This document shows, one piece after another, positions 19,579 to 28,726 of a stretch of 64,000 bases of DNA (position 1 is the stretch's first letter; each line of letters starts with the position of its first letter). The notes below the pieces were generated by a model. The model worked only from the letters and a program-made list of their open reading frames with translations, was not told the origin of the DNA and ran no database searches. The position numbers and the translations under genes were made by a program. The stretch comes from Peteryoungia rhizophila (GTDB lineage Bacteria > Pseudomonadota > Alphaproteobacteria > Rhizobiales > Rhizobiaceae): contig NZ_STGT01000002.1 in assembly GCF_004912145.1 (NCBI RefSeq), positions 310,001 to 374,000 of the forward strand. Direction: 5' to 3'.

Positions 19579-19698
19579 ACCCTCCCCTTGAGTGGGAGGG
19601 TCGGACCGAAGGTCCGGGGTGGGGTGACCACCAGAGTATCGTTTAGAGATCACCCCCACCCGCGCGTTCCGTGCGACCTCCCCCCTCAAGGGGGAGGT
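19579..19698. repeat. Extragenic palindromic element between binding-protein and ATPase genes
   Basis: An imperfect inverted repeat. A CCTCCCCTTGAGTGGGAGG stem-loop lies at the left end and a near copy, with CCCCCTCAAGGGGG at its core, lies at the right end. Between them is a GGGGTGGGGTGA / TCACCCCCACCC pair of arms. The same kind of element recurs at 33474, 44575 and 55792. It sits inside the polyamine operon. Confidence 0.75.
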
Positions 19699-19704
19699 GG
19701 AAGA

Positions 19705-20862
19705 TCACCGTCCGCCGATCACGCCGATGTAGTCGGAAACCCAGCGGTGGTAGGGCACGCATTCGCCCTGGCTTTCGCATTTTGAAACCGGGGTCTTCCA
19801 GAACTTGATCTGTTCAAAGTTGTCGAAGCCGTTGCGCGTGCAGCCTTCGTCGGTCAGCAGCGCATTGCCCTTGCAGGCGGCCGGTACGGAGGGAACCGTC
19901 CCGAACCAGGCAGAGACGTCGCCCTGGACCTTGGGCGACAGCGAATGCTCCATCCACATATAGGCGCAGTTCGGGTGCTCGCTCTCGGCATGCAGCATAG
20001 TCGTGTCGGCCCAGCCGGTGACACCTTCCTTCGGGAAGACCGATGCCACGGGCTGGTCGGCCTTCAAGAGATTGACCTGGAACGGCCAGGAGCCGGAGGC
20101 GATCACGCCTTCGTTCTTGAAGTCGTCGATCTGGATGAAGGCGTCGTGCCAGTAGCGGCTGACGAGCTGGCGCTGGCCGCGCAACAGGTCAAGGGCTGCC
20201 TTGTACTGATCTTCGTTCAGCTCGAAGGGGTCCTTGATGCCGAGTTCCGGCTTGTGGAACATCAGGTAGTTGGCGGCGTCGGCGACATGGATCGGGCCGT
20301 CATAAGCCTGGACGCGGCCCTTGTTGGACTTGCCGTCGGCAAGCGTCATCTCTTCAAAGACAACATTCCAGCTGTCGGGCGCTTTGTCGCCGAAGGCCTT
20401 GGTGTTGTACATCAGCACGTTCGGGCCCCAGACGTAAGGCGTGCCGTAATGGACGCCGTCCTTGGTATGCCAGGGGGCGTTTTGCAGGCGCTCGTCGATG
20501 GTGCTCCAGGAGGGGATGAGGGCCGTGTTGATCGGCTGGACGCGCTTGCCGGCGACGAGGCGGAGCGACGCGTCGCCCGAGGCGGTTACGAGGTCGAAGC
20601 CGCCTTCGTTCATCAGGGCGACCATTTCATCCGAGGTGGCGGCGGTCTTCACTGAGACCATGCAGCCGGTCTTCTTTTCGAATTCGGTGACCCAGTCGAA
20701 ATTCTTGTCGGTTTCGCCGCGCTCGATATAGCCGGCCCACGCGACGATGGAGAGGGCGCCTTCGCCGGCTCCGAGTGCCTGCAACGGCTCCTGGGCAACA
20801 GCGGCGGTGGTCATGCTCAATACAGAGGCGAGGACAGTGCAAGACTTCAGAAGAGATTTCAT
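19705..20862 (-). CDS. Polyamine ABC transporter substrate-binding protein (YdcS/PotD-like)
   Basis: A 385-residue periplasmic binding protein. The signal peptide is residues 1-23 (ending AAVA before QEPLQ), followed by the fold seen in PotD/PotF/YdcS: LSIVAWAGYIERG, the TASGDASLRLV segment, YGTPYVWGPNVLMYN and the C-terminal WKTPVSKC region. Four cysteines in the last 60 residues may form disulfides. The start at 20862 has GGGAG and begins the signal peptide, so the 55-residue in-frame extension is rejected. First gene of the ydcSTUV-patD-type operon. Substrate is probably putrescine or spermidine, from operon context and family, not from a residue-level reading of the binding site. Confidence 0.92.
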   Translation of the reverse strand: MKSLLKSCTVLASVLSMTTAAVAQEPLQALGAGEGALSIVAWAGYIERGETDKNFDWVTEFEKKTGCMVSVKTAATSDEMVALMNEGGFDLVTASGDASLRLVAGKRVQPINTALIPSWSTIDERLQNAPWHTKDGVHYGTPYVWGPNVLMYNTKAFGDKAPDSWNVVFEEMTLADGKSNKGRVQAYDGPIHVADAANYLMFHKPELGIKDPFELNEDQYKAALDLLRGQRQLVSRYWHDAFIQIDDFKNEGVIASGSWPFQVNLLKADQPVASVFPKEGVTGWADTTMLHAESEHPNCAYMWMEHSLSPKVQGDVSAWFGTVPSVPAACKGNALLTDEGCTRNGFDNFEQIKFWKTPVSKCESQGECVPYHRWVSDYIGVIGGR

Positions 20863-20971
20863 CGCGAGGTCTCCCGGTTGTGAGGGGCCGCGTTTTCGCA
20901 GCCTTATGTTCCCGGCGAGAAAGTTGCCGCGAATTTTCCGCATTCGCAAATTCATTCGCCAGAATGCCGGT

Positions 20972-20986
20972 ATCGGTTTTTCCGAT
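20972..20986. promoter_or_regulatory. Palindrome in the promoter region of the polyamine operon
   Basis: ATCGG-TTTTT-CCGAT lies about 110 bp upstream of the binding-protein start. A second dyad (GCGAAT / ATTCGC arms) lies nearer the gene, around 20930-20950. Either could bind the LysR-type regulator encoded just upstream. Speculative. Confidence 0.3.
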
Positions 20987-21018
20987 GGATAGGTCATCTT
21001 CGGCGGTTGTTGCTGAAT

Positions 21019-21135
21019 GCCCCTCATCCGGCTGCCGCCACCTTCTCCCCGCAGACGGGGAGAAGGCCGATGGGGCTGCCGTTTCCGCCTTCTCCCCGCC
21101 TGCGGGGAGAAGGTCTCTGCAGGGGGATGAGGGGC
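21019..21135. repeat. Extragenic palindromic element with 11-bp terminal inverted repeats
   Basis: Ends GCCCCTCATCC (21019-21029) and GGATGAGGGGC (21125-21135) are perfect inverted copies. Inside are two stem-loops built on CCTTCTCCCCGC / GCGGGGAGAAGG. Related cores occur at 44575 and 55860-55945. It lies between the LysR gene end and the polyamine operon promoter. Confidence 0.8.
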
Positions 21136-21150
21136 AGTTACTGCAGGTGA

Positions 21151-22059
21151 TTACCTGACCCGTCCGCTGCGGCTTGCCTCGGCAATGCCGACGAAATCCC
21201 TTGCCGACTGGGGCAGGCTGGACCCCTTGCGCCAGACCATGCCGACCTGCACCACTGGAAGCGCGCCCGAGACGTCGCGGCTTTCGATGCGGTCGCCTTC
21301 CAGCGACCAGGGGCGGTAGACGAGGTCCGGCAGGAGCGCCACGCCGGCACCGGTCGCGACAAGGCTGCGGACTGCTTCCACCGAACGGGTGCGGAAGGCG
21401 ACATGCGGGCGGGCGCCCAGCGCCGATAGGAGCTTGCCGGTGTTCTCCTCGATTTCATCCACCGTCAGCATGATCAGCGGCTCCTTGGTGATATCGGCAA
21501 TCGAGATGATATCGGCGGAGACCAGCGGGTGGCCGATGGGCAACCAGAGGCGGTAGGGCGAGGTTTCCAGGATCTCGGCCTGCAGCGCCATGCGATCGCG
21601 CAGGTTGGAGATGACCATGACCGCGACATCCAGTTCACCGCCGATCAGCAGGTGTTCGAGATAGGAGCCGTTATCCTCGATGGCCGAGACCTCGACGCCC
21701 GGGCAGGCCCGGCGATAGCGGGCGAGGAGGTCCGACAGCACATAACCGGCGACGAGCGAGGTGACGCCGATGTTGAGAGTGCCGCCAGTGCTGTTCTGGG
21801 TCTCGGTGAAGACGTTGCGGGCATCCGAGACATCGGCGAGGATCTTCGTTGCGTGGCGGAGGAACTGGTGGCCGTTATAGGTGATGGTCAGGCCGCGCGG
21901 GTGGCGCTCGAAGAGTTCGACGCCGAGATCGCCTTCCAGTTCCTTGATCGCCTCGGTCACAGAGGACTGCGAGATCGACAGGTTCTGGGCGGCGCGGGTG
22001 ACCGATCCCTGTTCGGCGACGGCGACGAAATATTGCAATTGGCGGAGGGTGAAGGCCAT
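21151..22059 (-). CDS. LysR-family transcriptional regulator
   Basis: A 302-residue LysR protein. The N-terminal winged HTH is MAFTLRQLQYFVAVAEQGSVTRAAQNLSISQSSVTEAIK-like (residues 1-60, described here by position). A two-lobed effector domain follows, with LNIGVTSLVAGYVLSD and LLIGGELDVAVMV. ATG 22059 has AAGG upstream; a GTG 15 bp earlier is possible. It lies upstream of the polyamine operon on the same strand and is divergent from a DMT exporter gene, so either neighbour may be its target. The effector is unknown. The palindromic element behind it may end its transcript. Confidence 0.92.
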   Translation of the reverse strand: MAFTLRQLQYFVAVAEQGSVTRAAQNLSISQSSVTEAIKELEGDLGVELFERHPRGLTITYNGHQFLRHATKILADVSDARNVFTETQNSTGGTLNIGVTSLVAGYVLSDLLARYRRACPGVEVSAIEDNGSYLEHLLIGGELDVAVMVISNLRDRMALQAEILETSPYRLWLPIGHPLVSADIISIADITKEPLIMLTVDEIEENTGKLLSALGARPHVAFRTRSVEAVRSLVATGAGVALLPDLVYRPWSLEGDRIESRDVSGALPVVQVGMVWRKGSSLPQSARDFVGIAEASRSGRVR

Positions 22060-22246
22060 GGCCTTTTGAAGCACGGCACCCGCTGCGAGGCAAGGCGGTC
22101 GCCAAGCCGGTTGGCAAGAGGTTGTCAGGTTACAGGGCAGCTATGCAATACTGGGCTGGTCAAAGAGCATCCAGGGTGTAGGATCATCTCGCCCGCGCCG
22201 TTGCTTCGTCCACGGATCCCTCCTCGTGCAAAGTTTCCTTGTCCCT

Positions 22247-23143
22247 ATGAAATCGACGCCGCTCGGCTATCTCTTCACCTTCCTTGCCTTCTCCGTCTTT
22301 GCCATCCAGGACGGTCTCTCCAAACATCTGGGAGAAACACATTCACCCGTGCAGGTGGCGATGGTACGCTACTGGGCCTTTGTCGCCTTCGCACTTTTTC
22401 TCGCCATGCGGTCGTCAGGCGGATTGCAGGCTGCCGTCAATACAAAGCGGCCTTTTCTGCAGATCCTCCGGGGCTTGATCCTTTTCTCGCAGATCCTGAT
22501 CTCGATCGTCGCCTTCACGCAGGTGGGGCTGGCGCAGAGCCAGGCGATCTTTGCGGCCGGTCCGATTTTCGTGGCGCTCCTTTCCATGCCGATCCTCGGG
22601 GAAAAGGTCGGATGGCGGCGCTGGACGGCGATCCTGTTCGGCCTCGTCGGCGTGGTGATCATGCTTGCCCCTGATGGAGATGGCTTCAACTCTTACATAT
22701 GGCTGCCGTTGATCTGTGCCGTGCTCGGGGCGATCTACGGCATCGCCACGCGGCTTGTCAGTCGCGACGACCAGCCGTCCACCAGCTTCTTCTATCTCGC
22801 GATCGTCGGCTTTATCGGCTCGAACCTGCTCGGCCCCTTCTTCTGGACGCCGTTCACGCCGGTTGGATGGGGTCTGATGATCGCGCTGTGCTGCACGGGC
22901 ATTATCGGTCATCTGGCACTGATCAAGGCCTATGAAAACCTCGATGCCGTGATCGTGCAGCCGATTTCCTATTGGCAGCTCGTGCTCGGCGCGATGATAG
23001 CGGTAACTGTGTTCGGTGAGGTCCTGCGCTGGAACACGGTCGTCGGCGCCGTGATCGTTGTCGGTGCGGGCCTCTTCACCGTCTGGCGGGAATGGGTGGT
23101 GTCGCGCCGTGCACGGAGGGCGGAGGAAGTGGGGCGGGTCTGA
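22247..23143 (+). CDS. DMT-superfamily (EamA) transporter
   Basis: A 298-residue inner-membrane protein with ten hydrophobic helices arranged as two EamA repeats, typical of drug/metabolite exporters (AIQDGLSKHLGETHSPVQ near the start, QAIFAAGPIFVALLS at the end of repeat one, VIVQPISYWQLVLGAMIAV in repeat two). Such proteins export amino acids, metabolites or toxic compounds; the substrate is not predictable here. The start is uncertain: an in-frame GTG lies at 22226. It is divergent from the LysR gene with about 190 bp between them and is therefore a possible target. Its stop is 15 bp from the convergent arsA stop. Confidence 0.88.
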   Translation: MKSTPLGYLFTFLAFSVFAIQDGLSKHLGETHSPVQVAMVRYWAFVAFALFLAMRSSGGLQAAVNTKRPFLQILRGLILFSQILISIVAFTQVGLAQSQAIFAAGPIFVALLSMPILGEKVGWRRWTAILFGLVGVVIMLAPDGDGFNSYIWLPLICAVLGAIYGIATRLVSRDDQPSTSFFYLAIVGFIGSNLLGPFFWTPFTPVGWGLMIALCCTGIIGHLALIKAYENLDAVIVQPISYWQLVLGAMIAVTVFGEVLRWNTVVGAVIVVGAGLFTVWREWVVSRRARRAEEVGRV

Positions 23144-23158
23144 GGCGCTGCGGAAACG

Positions 23159-24925
23159 TCATTCCTCAGCGATCCGTCTCAGTTCTTCCAGTCCCATCGG
23201 TGCGACAGGTCGGAAGTCCAAGCCGTATACGCGGTTTGTGCAGTCGCGCTTCACCCGTTCGATTTGCGCCTTTTCGCCCCGAATGCGGGCACGCAGCAGC
23301 GGATCGCGGGTGCCTGTGATGGCCATCGACTTGTTGACCACCCAGCCATAGGGCGCGATGCCGGCGCGGCGCAGGTCGTCCTGCAGGGCGGAGGCTTCCG
23401 AGACCGGTGTCGTCTCCGGCAGCGTCACGAGCAGGACGCGTGTATAGGCGGGATCCTGCAGGCGCATCAGCGGCGTGACCATGCGGCCGGGAGCATTGTC
23501 GTCCATATGCCGGGTCATCTGGCGGTGATAGGCACCGGTCGCATCGAGGAGCAGCAGCGTGTGGCCAGTCGGCGCCGTGTCGATGACGACGAAGCTCGAG
23601 CGGGCTTCGCCGACAACGCGGGAAAAGGCGTGGAAGACGGCGACTTCCTCGGTGCAGGGCGAAGCGAGATCCTCGCGCAGCAGTGCCTGGCCGGCCTCGT
23701 CCAGATCCCGGCCCTTGGTCTCCATGATCTTGTCGATGTAGCGGGCCGTCTCCGCCTCCGGGTCAATACGGTCAACGGTCAAGCCGGGCATTGCGCCTGC
23801 GCCGACGACGAAGGAGAGGTGGGCGGCCGGATCGGTGGTGGTGAGATGCACGCTGTGACCGCGGGCGGCGAGCCCGACAGCCACGGCTGCGGCCACGGTG
23901 GTCTTGCCAACGCCACCCTTGCCCATGACCATCACGAGGCCCTTGCCGCTTGCGGCGATCTCATCGACCAGCGTCGAGAGACGGGGGAGGTCGGGGCCTT
24001 CGGAGATTTCGCCTGCTGCATCAGCGGGAGGCACAAAGGGCGTTTCGGACAGAAGCGCACGCAGGGCGTCGAACCCCACCATGTCGAAGGGTTTGAGGGC
24101 AACCTCGTCGCGGGGAAGGGCTGCCAGGGTAGGCGGAAGTTCGGCGAGCGCCTTTGTCTGTTCTGCAGCGAAGGCGCTCGCCACCTGATCGTTCGGATCT
24201 GACGGCGTGAAGCGACCGTTGACGGCGAGCATCTGGTTGGAGAGGCCGAGTTCGGAGAGTTCTCCGGCCGTGCGGGCGGCTTCGCGGATGGCGCCGCGAT
24301 CGGCACGCGTCACGAGCACGATGGTGGTTCGGGCGGGATCTCCGAGGCATTCCAGCGCTGTGCGAAACCGGTCTTCCTGCATCTTCAGCCCGGAATGCGG
24401 TCCAAGGCAGGAGGCTCCGCGTTCGTTGGCTTCGAGAAATCCGGTCCAGGCTTTGGGCAGGCTGAGGAGCCGCAAGGTGTGGCCGGTCGGAGCTGTGTCA
24501 AAGATGATGTGGTCGAAGCGCGGGTCGTCATCGGCCAGCAGGCCGACAAATTCGTCAAAGGCGGCGATTTCTGTGGTGCAGGCGCCGGACAATTGTTCGC
24601 GCACGGTGGCGCGGTCCTTGTCGGTGGCTTCAGGTTCCATCTGGTCGAGCACGCGTTGGCGATAGTCCTCGGCAGCACTCTCCGGATCGATGTTCATGGC
24701 AAACAGGCCGGTTACGCCGGGGACCGGTGACGGATCGCTGCCGAGGGTGAAACCGAGCATTTCGTCGAGATTGGAGGCGGGATCGGTGCTGACGAGCAGG
24801 ATCTTCAGCCCCTTGTCCGCGAGCGCAATGGCGGTCGCACAGCTGAGCGAGGTCTTGCCGACGCCGCCCTTGCCAGTGAAGAACAGGTGGCGGGTAGGGT
24901 TGTTGAGCAGTTTCATCGGCGGCAT
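23159..24925 (-). CDS. arsA: ArsA-type ATPase (arsenite pump-driving ATPase, two fused halves)
   Basis: A 588-residue protein with two homologous ATPase halves, each with a P-loop GKGGVGKT and a DTAPTGHTL switch motif. The three metalloid-binding cysteines of E. coli ArsA appear conserved: in SGACTTEIAAF (about C116), in RGASCLGPHSG (about C170) and in ASPCTEEVAVF in the second half. It would bind As(III)/Sb(III) and drive a membrane partner such as ArsB. No arsB, acr3, arsD, arsR or arsC is in this window. The gene is instead 5' to sitABCD in reading direction terms (it lies 81 bp beyond the last sit gene on the same strand), so it may be transcribed with it. ATG 24925 is chosen for AGGGTG upstream; 24916 is also possible. 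Confidence 0.93.
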   Translation of the reverse strand: MPPMKLLNNPTRHLFFTGKGGVGKTSLSCATAIALADKGLKILLVSTDPASNLDEMLGFTLGSDPSPVPGVTGLFAMNIDPESAAEDYRQRVLDQMEPEATDKDRATVREQLSGACTTEIAAFDEFVGLLADDDPRFDHIIFDTAPTGHTLRLLSLPKAWTGFLEANERGASCLGPHSGLKMQEDRFRTALECLGDPARTTIVLVTRADRGAIREAARTAGELSELGLSNQMLAVNGRFTPSDPNDQVASAFAAEQTKALAELPPTLAALPRDEVALKPFDMVGFDALRALLSETPFVPPADAAGEISEGPDLPRLSTLVDEIAASGKGLVMVMGKGGVGKTTVAAAVAVGLAARGHSVHLTTTDPAAHLSFVVGAGAMPGLTVDRIDPEAETARYIDKIMETKGRDLDEAGQALLREDLASPCTEEVAVFHAFSRVVGEARSSFVVIDTAPTGHTLLLLDATGAYHRQMTRHMDDNAPGRMVTPLMRLQDPAYTRVLLVTLPETTPVSEASALQDDLRRAGIAPYGWVVNKSMAITGTRDPLLRARIRGEKAQIERVKRDCTNRVYGLDFRPVAPMGLEELRRIAEE

Positions 24926-25005
24926 GGGCTTCACCCTCGTTTTGTTGAGGAGACTCTAGCTCGCCCTTGCCCTGGCGGACTTGATCCAGGCCAAGTGGGA
25001 GACGA

Positions 25006-25863
25006 TCAGATGTTTTCTGCCGCGGCGATGCGGTTGGTGCTGCGGGCCTGCCAGAGTGTCCGGAAGAAGGCGAGGATGAAGATGCCGCTCATGATCAAGA
25101 CGATCGTCGGTGCGGGGGCGCTATCGATGAAGAAGCTCAGATAGATGCCTGCGAGTGAGGAAGAGACCGCCACGATCACGGCCGTCACCAGCATCACGCC
25201 GTAGCGTTTCGTCAGCAGGAAGGCGATGGCGCCGGGGGCGACGAGCATGGCAACGGACAGGATGATACCGACGGCTTTCAGTGCGCCGACCACCACGAGC
25301 GAGAGCACGGCGAGTTGGCCGTAATGCAGCAGGCGCACCGACAGGCCGATCGCCTGGGCATGCTGCGGATCGAAGGCGTGGACTAGCAGGTCCTTGCGCA
25401 GGACGATCAGGAAGAGCGTGGCGAAAAGGGCGATCAGGCCGGTCTCGATTAGATCCGAAGTCAGGAGCCCGAGCATGTCGCCGAAGAGGATGTGGTCGAG
25501 ATGAACAGAGCTTTCGACCTGGACATAGAGTACCAGGCCGAGGCCGAACATGCCGGAAAAGACGATGCCGAGCACCGTGTCTTCCTTGATCCGGCTGTTT
25601 TCCTTGATAAATCCCGTGAGCAGGGCGCAGACGAGGCCGGCGACGAAGGCGCCGATGGCGAGCGGAATGCCGACGATATAGGCGATGACGACGCCGGGTA
25701 ACACGGCATGGGAAACGGCGTCCCCCATCAGGGACCAGCCCTTGAGAACCAGCAGGCAGGAGAGCAGCGCCATCGGCATCGCGATCATCAGCGTGACCAC
25801 AAAAGCCGTCTGCATGAAGGGCAGCTGGAAGGGCAGGAGGGCGAGTTCGAGGGTTTCGCTCAT
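25006..25863 (-). CDS. sitD: Manganese/iron ABC transporter permease SitD
   Basis: A 285-residue ABC-3 family permease with about eight hydrophobic segments and motifs LLVLKGWSLMGDAVSHAVLPG and AVGIILSVAMLVAPGAIAFLLT, which are hallmarks of Mn/Zn/Fe transporters. It overlaps sitC by 4 bp. With SitC it forms the membrane part of a high-affinity divalent metal importer. Last gene of the sit operon, with arsA following 81 bp downstream. Confidence 0.93.
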   Translation of the reverse strand: MSETLELALLPFQLPFMQTAFVVTLMIAMPMALLSCLLVLKGWSLMGDAVSHAVLPGVVIAYIVGIPLAIGAFVAGLVCALLTGFIKENSRIKEDTVLGIVFSGMFGLGLVLYVQVESSVHLDHILFGDMLGLLTSDLIETGLIALFATLFLIVLRKDLLVHAFDPQHAQAIGLSVRLLHYGQLAVLSLVVVGALKAVGIILSVAMLVAPGAIAFLLTKRYGVMLVTAVIVAVSSSLAGIYLSFFIDSAPAPTIVLIMSGIFILAFFRTLWQARSTNRIAAAENI

Positions 25864-26762
25864 GCGTGGCGCTCCTCGGGGAGGCGGTGAGTCTCGCCTG
25901 CCGCTGACATCGGCTCAAGCGCTTCCCGGGCGCGGCTGCGGGCCGCGAGCAGGCCATGCTTGGGTGCAAAGAGGAATGCTGCGAGGAAGATCACGGTCTG
26001 CAGAACGACGATAATCCCACCGGTGGCGCCGTCGAGGAAATAGCTGGCATAGGCCCCGACGAAGCTGGTGCCGGCACCGATGCCGAGGGCCATGATGATG
26101 AGCCGCTGGAAGCGATCGGTGAGCAAGTAGGCAGTGGCGCCCGGAGTGACGACCATGGCAATGACCAGGAAGGCGCCGACGGTCTGCATGGCGGCGACGG
26201 TGGAGGCCGCTAGCAGGGTGAAGAAGATCACCTTGAGGCGTTCGGGTTTCAGGCCGATCGAACGGGCATGGTTTTCGTCGAAGAAGGTGACCATCAGGTC
26301 CTTCCACTTCAACGTCAGAACGAGCAGGCTCACGCCGCCGATCAGCACGAGCTGCAGCGTATCGGCTGGCGTGATCGCGAGGATATTGCCGAGCACGATT
26401 GTCTTGATGTCGATCGAGACGGGCGAGATCGACACCATGAACAGGCCGAGCCCGAAGAAGGAGGTGAAGATCAGGCCAATGATCGCGTCTTCCTTCAGCT
26501 TGGTGCGCTGGTTGAGGAAGAGAATGGCAAGGGCTGCCAGCCCGCCGGACATGAACGCGCCGAAGGCGAAGGGAAGACCCAGCATATAGGCGCCTGCAAC
26601 GCCCGGCACGATGGCATGGGAGAGCGCATCGCCGATCAGGGACCAGCCTTTCAGCATGAGATAGGCGGAGAGGAAGCCGCAGACGCCGCCCACAAGCGCA
26701 CTCACCAGAATGGCGTTGCGCATGTAATCATAGGTGAAGGGCTCAACCAGGGTCGCGAGCAT
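25860..26762 (-). CDS. sitC: Manganese/iron ABC transporter permease SitC
   Basis: A 300-residue ABC-3 family permease paralogous to SitD. It has [39 protein letters not shown] and [20 protein letters not shown]. The start ATG 26762 has GGGAG upstream and overlaps the end of sitB by 20 bp; a longer frame to 26846 overlaps sitB and is rejected. The polar C-terminal tail (about 30 residues) is cytoplasmic. Confidence 0.93.
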   Translation of the reverse strand: MLATLVEPFTYDYMRNAILVSALVGGVCGFLSAYLMLKGWSLIGDALSHAIVPGVAGAYMLGLPFAFGAFMSGGLAALAILFLNQRTKLKEDAIIGLIFTSFFGLGLFMVSISPVSIDIKTIVLGNILAITPADTLQLVLIGGVSLLVLTLKWKDLMVTFFDENHARSIGLKPERLKVIFFTLLAASTVAAMQTVGAFLVIAMVVTPGATAYLLTDRFQRLIIMALGIGAGTSFVGAYASYFLDGATGGIIVVLQTVIFLAAFLFAPKHGLLAARSRAREALEPMSAAGETHRLPEERHA

Positions 26763-27630
26763 CGGCGGCTCCCGGTTTCTTGGCGCCATAGATGACGAAG
26801 GGGCGTTCGTCGTCGGTGATGACGGTGACCTCGCGGCCGTCATCATCGTCGTGCAGGTCGCGGCCGGCCAGCACGAAGTGGCGTAGCGCGCCGCCGAATG
26901 CAGTCTTGAGGTTTTCTTCAGTAAAGGTGTCCTCGGTCTTGCCAGAGGCGATGACGGTGCCTTTGACGAAGATGGTGCGGTCGCAGAAGTCGGGCACGCT
27001 GCCGAGATTGTGGGTGGAGACCAGCATGACGCGGCCCTCAGCGCGCAGGTCCTTCATAAGGCCGATGATCTGTTCTTCGGTGGTCACGTCGACCCCGGTG
27101 AAGGGTTCGTCGAGAAGGATCACCTGGCCTTCCTGGGCCAGCGCGCGGGCGAGGAAAACGCGTTTGCGCTGGCCGCCGGAGAGTTCACCGATCTGGCGCT
27201 TGCGGTAGTCGCCCATGCCGACGCGGGCAAGCGCTTCGTCAACCAACTGGTGATCGCGTTTCGAGGGGATGCGCAGGAAGTTCATGTGGCCGTATCGGCC
27301 CATCATTACGACATCTTCGACAAGGACCGGGAAGTTCCAGTCGACCTCTTCCGCCTGGGGCACATAAGCGACGAGATTTTCTCGCAGCGCCTGCTTCACG
27401 CTCATGCCGAGCACACGGATCTCGCCTGACGCGACGGGCACGAAGCCCATGATCGCCTTGAAGAGGGTGGACTTGCCGGCGCCATTGACGCCGACGAGCG
27501 CGGTGATGGTTCCGGGTGGGATGGCAAAGCTCGCATGGCGCAGGGCCGTGTGGCCGTTGCGGTAGGTCACCGTCACATCCTGCGCGGCGATGCCTTCGCG
27601 GCTGCGTCTCGTGCCCGATCCCATGATCAT
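26743..27630 (-). CDS. sitB: Manganese/iron ABC transporter ATP-binding protein SitB
   Basis: A 295-residue ATPase of the metal-chelate class. Walker [10 protein letters not shown] is near residue 48, followed by the Q-loop [13 protein letters not shown], signature [15 protein letters not shown], Walker [13 protein letters not shown] and H-loop VSTHNLGS. The VDWNFPV stretch after the Q-loop is typical of Mn/Zn transporters. A 50-residue C-terminal tail rich in D and basic residues (HDDDDGREV) could touch metal but is not a known domain. The ATG overlaps the TGA of sitA, indicating translational coupling. Confidence 0.94.
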   Translation of the reverse strand: MIMGSGTRRSREGIAAQDVTVTYRNGHTALRHASFAIPPGTITALVGVNGAGKSTLFKAIMGFVPVASGEIRVLGMSVKQALRENLVAYVPQAEEVDWNFPVLVEDVVMMGRYGHMNFLRIPSKRDHQLVDEALARVGMGDYRKRQIGELSGGQRKRVFLARALAQEGQVILLDEPFTGVDVTTEEQIIGLMKDLRAEGRVMLVSTHNLGSVPDFCDRTIFVKGTVIASGKTEDTFTEENLKTAFGGALRHFVLAGRDLHDDDDGREVTVITDDERPFVIYGAKKPGAADARDPG

Positions 27631-28514
27631 CCGGCAAATCCCTTCACGATGGTCGAAACCGTCACCTTCAAGAGATCCAGATAGGTCGGAACCGGACCGT
27701 CAGCCTCGCTGAGTGAATCCACATAGAGGATACCGCCGTAGCGGGCGCCGGTTTCCGCTGCGACCTGCTGCGCCGGCTTGTCGGAAACGGTGCTTTCGGA
27801 GAATACGACGGGGATCTTGTTCTCGATCACCTGGTCGACGACGGCCTTGACCTGCTGGGGCGTGCCCTGACTGTCGGCATTGATCGGCCAGAGATAGAGT
27901 TCCTGCATGCCGAGATCGCGGGCGAGGTAGGAGAAGGCGCCTTCGCTCGTCACCAGGAAGCGCTCGTTTTCCGGGATCTTGGCGATTTCTGCCTTCATCG
28001 GCTCGATCTCGGCGCTGATCTGCTGGGAATAGGTCCGGGCATTGGCCTCGTAGATCGCGGCATTGGCCGGGTCGATGTCAGTCAGGGCCTTGCGGATGTT
28101 TTCGACGTAGATGAGTGCGTTTTCCGGCGACATCCAGGCATGCGGATTGGGTTTGCCGTCATAGGCGCCCCCCGCGATGCCCATCGGCTCGATGCCGTCG
28201 CTGACGGTGACCGTCGGCACATCCCCGAGATTGGCGAGGAATTTCTCGAACCAGGCTTCGAGGTTCAGGCCGTTGCGCAGCACGAGATCGGCGTCGCGGG
28301 CCTTCAGGATATCACGCGGTGTCGGCTGATAGCCGTGGATTTCTGCGCCGGGCTTGGTGATGCTTTCCACAGTCGCGGCGTCGCCCGCAACATTCTGCGC
28401 AATGTCGGCAATGACGGTGAATGTCGTGACGACCTTCGGCTTTTCGTCAGCAAGGGCAGCCCCCGGCAGCAAGAGCGCAAGTGCGAAAAGGCGGCAGGCA
28501 AGCTTAAAGACCAT
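27627..28514 (-). CDS. sitA: Manganese/iron ABC transporter substrate-binding protein SitA
   Basis: A 295-residue periplasmic cluster A-I binding protein. The signal peptide is residues 1-22, ending GAALA before DEKPK. Metal ligands of the family are in place: H in [11 protein letters not shown] in [11 protein letters not shown] in [10 protein letters not shown] and D in [10 protein letters not shown]. The His-His-Glu-Asp set and lack of a histidine-rich loop favour Mn/Fe over Zn. First gene of sitABCD. Two near-identical 15-bp boxes flank a strong promoter upstream, pointing to repression by a metal-loaded Mur/Fur-type regulator. Confidence 0.93.
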   Translation of the reverse strand: MVFKLACRLFALALLLPGAALADEKPKVVTTFTVIADIAQNVAGDAATVESITKPGAEIHGYQPTPRDILKARDADLVLRNGLNLEAWFEKFLANLGDVPTVTVSDGIEPMGIAGGAYDGKPNPHAWMSPENALIYVENIRKALTDIDPANAAIYEANARTYSQQISAEIEPMKAEIAKIPENERFLVTSEGAFSYLARDLGMQELYLWPINADSQGTPQQVKAVVDQVIENKIPVVFSESTVSDKPAQQVAAETGARYGGILYVDSLSEADGPVPTYLDLLKVTVSTIVKGFAG

Positions 28515-28529
28515 GGTCTATTCCCATTC

Positions 28530-28600
28530 TTGCAAGTCATTCGCATTAAAATCTATCGCGTGCTGCGTCGATGTCAATGCATTTGCAAATCATTCGCAAA
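28530..28600 (-). promoter_or_regulatory. sitABCD promoter with two Mur/Fur-like boxes
   Basis: On the minus strand TTGACA (28572-28577) and TAGATT (28550-28555) are 16 bp apart. Two 15-bp boxes flank them: TGCAAATCATTCGCA at 28584-28598 and TGCAAGTCATTCGCA at 28531-28545 (plus-strand reading), identical at 14 of 15 positions. The inner box would cover the transcription start. Alphaproteobacterial sit operons are known to be repressed by the Mn-responsive Fur homologue Mur through boxes of this general type; the exact regulator here is inferred. Confidence 0.65.
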
Positions 28601-28726
28601 AAGACCCGTCGGCGAGTTGTGCCGGAACTGGAAAGCCGGGGTTAAAGGTTCCGCAAGGAGAGGGGCGTATGGTGGACCTCAGTATTGCGTAAACAGTCGG
28701 GACAGTGTCATGGCGGAGTTCCAAAC

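Noticed and set aside
20930..20960. Mur/Fur box before the polyamine operon (TTCGCAAATTCATTCGCC-like)
   Set aside because: Similar in flavour to the sit boxes but with an extra base and poor symmetry; probably coincidental.
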